DNA from: an uncultured Oscillibacter sp.
GTDB taxonomy: Bacteria; Bacillota; Clostridia; Oscillospirales; Oscillospiraceae
Assembly: GCA_910578935.1 (NCBI GenBank)
Contig: CAJTSM010000001.1
Location: 118,028 to 182,027, forward strand
Direction of reading: 5' to 3'
Length of the DNA: 64,000 nucleotides
Positions 63,367 through 64,000 of the stretch are shown here, one piece after another (the stretch's first letter is position 1; each line of letters starts with the position of its first letter). The translations under genes and the position numbers were made by a program. The notes beneath the pieces are model-generated. The model ran no database searches. It was not told the DNA's origin and saw nothing but the letters and a program-made list of their open reading frames with translations.

Positions 63367-64000
63367 ATGGGTATTTTCTCCTCTCTTTTTAAGTCCTCAA
63401 CCCCTGCATCACGCAGCTCTTCAATCATGTCCTGTCCCCATAGCGCCCCCTATGTAATCCTTGACACAGAAACCACCGGGTTGAATCCATCGTCAGACAA
63501 AATCATTCAGCTTTCCGCCATAAAATACGATCCCAACGGGGCTCCTGTTGATTTTTATAATACATATCTGAACCCAGGCCGTCCTATTCCCGCTGGGGCT
63601 TCCAGGGTAAACGGTATCACGGACGACATGGTTTCCAACGCGCCAAAGGCCGAGGAGGTGCGCCAGACGTTTTTGTCTTTCCTGGGTGAATTACTGATTG
63701 TCGGATATAATGTGAATTTCGATTTAAGGTTCTTATACAACACGTTCGGCGATGTCTTCGACGGGTGGGGATACGTTGACGCTTTGTCAATAGCGCGGAC
63801 CTCCTTATGGGCGTCGGATTATAAACTCGAAACCGTGGCTTCCTGCATAGGGTTTCAGCCCACTTCATCCTTCCATGATTCCTTTACGGATTGCGAGGCC
63901 GTGGCCGCTGTTCTCCAAAAGATTGGAGCAGATTTGGATAATTGGAACAAGGAATTTCATGCTGTCAAAAGCGGTGAGCTGTACCCTTCCCGATATGGGC
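63367..64000 (+). CDS. DEDDh exonuclease (DNA polymerase III epsilon-like), cut by window end
   Basis: At least 211 residues. Exonuclease motifs are ILDTETTG (Exo I), GYNVNFDLRFL (Exo II) and HDSFTDCEAV (Exo III, DEDDh type). The first 30 residues are a Ser-rich lead. Such 3'-5' exonucleases occur near integrase genes of Clostridia prophages and may act in repair or recombination. AAAAAGGATGGG precedes the ATG. The C-terminus, perhaps a BRCT or other domain, lies outside the window. Confidence 0.87.
   Translation, partial: MGIFSSLFKSSTPASRSSSIMSCPHSAPYVILDTETTGLNPSSDKIIQLSAIKYDPNGAPVDFYNTYLNPGRPIPAGASRVNGITDDMVSNAPKAEEVRQTFLSFLGELLIVGYNVNFDLRFLYNTFGDVFDGWGYVDALSIARTSLWASDYKLETVASCIGFQPTSSFHDSFTDCEAVAAVLQKIGADLDNWNKEFHAVKSGELYPSRYG

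Larger units (their letters stand above)
28057..64000. mobile_element. Prophage (contractile tail, HK97-type head), left end and most of its genome
   Basis: Lysis, tail, head, packaging, replication, partition and immunity genes follow each other continuously, with almost all structural and replication genes leftward. Sheath, tube and baseplate J genes show a myovirus tail related to PBSX-like modules. The left border is where a GH18 gene is broken (about 28,075). The right border and integrase are not in the window. The exact prophage edge depends on the attachment core, which cannot be fixed without the other end. Confidence 0.93.

Noticed and set aside
1..64000. CRISPR arrays, tRNA or rRNA genes
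   Set aside because: No regularly spaced direct repeats and no tRNA cloverleaf or rRNA sequence was recognised anywhere in the window.

Overview
The window is high-GC DNA (coding strands rich in GCC, CTG and CGC) with Firmicutes-type GGAGG ribosome binding sites and sigma-A promoters. Gene content is that of a strict anaerobe: a 2-oxoacid:ferredoxin oxidoreductase, an [FeFe] hydrogenase, a SufBC-only Fe-S system and a YaaH-like glycoside hydrolase 18 gene typical of spore formers. I infer a gut-type Clostridia, most likely Oscillospiraceae (Flavonifractor/Oscillibacter/Dysosmobacter/Lawsonibacter side). This is inferred from protein character, not from a database match.

Chromosomal half (1-28,074). 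A six-gene operon (295-6057) joins an NhaC-family carrier, methionine gamma-lyase and a four-subunit 2-oxoacid:ferredoxin oxidoreductase. Together they could take up methionine, split it to methanethiol, ammonia and 2-oxobutyrate, and oxidise the 2-oxobutyrate to an acyl-CoA with reduced ferredoxin. Convergent to it is a two-gene soluble hydrogenase (HydA plus a NuoF/GltD-like NAD(P) flavoprotein) whose upstream region carries a near-consensus Rex site. Next come a Cof-type phosphatase, a peptide-binding lipoprotein, a BI-1 family membrane protein, a minimal SufC-SufB pair, a YtrA-type regulator/ABC exporter operon, a leucine-rich protein, a VWA/metallopeptidase-like protein with a MoxR-type AAA ATPase, a nitroreductase, a NifU-like protein, and purA-purB. 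Two diverged copies of one ~160 bp inverted-repeat element (MITE-like) lie at 10,924 and 21,789 in opposite orientations.

Prophage (about 28,057 to the right edge and beyond). A temperate contractile-tailed phage with an HK97-type head is integrated in a GH18 gene, of which only the C-terminal third remains at the left junction. Late genes run leftward in the order small and large terminase, portal, ClpP-type protease, capsid, connectors, sheath, tube, tail chaperones with a -1 slippery site, tape measure, LysM, baseplate, fibres, holin/XhlA, endolysin. Early genes, also leftward, include a DnaD-like replisome organiser, DnaB helicase, ParA, a large ParB-like protein, an HUH-type Rep-like protein, an HNH nuclease and several small Cys-rich proteins. 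The right part holds an immunity region with four XRE regulators, three regulator genes with their own paired operator palindromes, an ImmA/IrrE protease, and a DEDDh exonuclease cut by the window edge. No integrase is visible; it should lie past 64,000.

The most unusual content is in the prophage. There are two convergent type I toxin-antitoxin-like loci with 28-codon hydrophobic peptides, and an independent plus-strand membrane 'moron' with its own promoter and terminator inside the leftward tail module. A palindrome occurs four times, twice inside the parB-like gene, and could be a parS-like site or an in-frame inserting repeat. A ~70 nt plus-strand RNA lies opposite the leader of the replication operon, and a run of 13 C splits one early gene. 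ParA/ParB, the palindromes, the antisense RNA and the Rep-like protein together raise the possibility of a plasmid-like stage.
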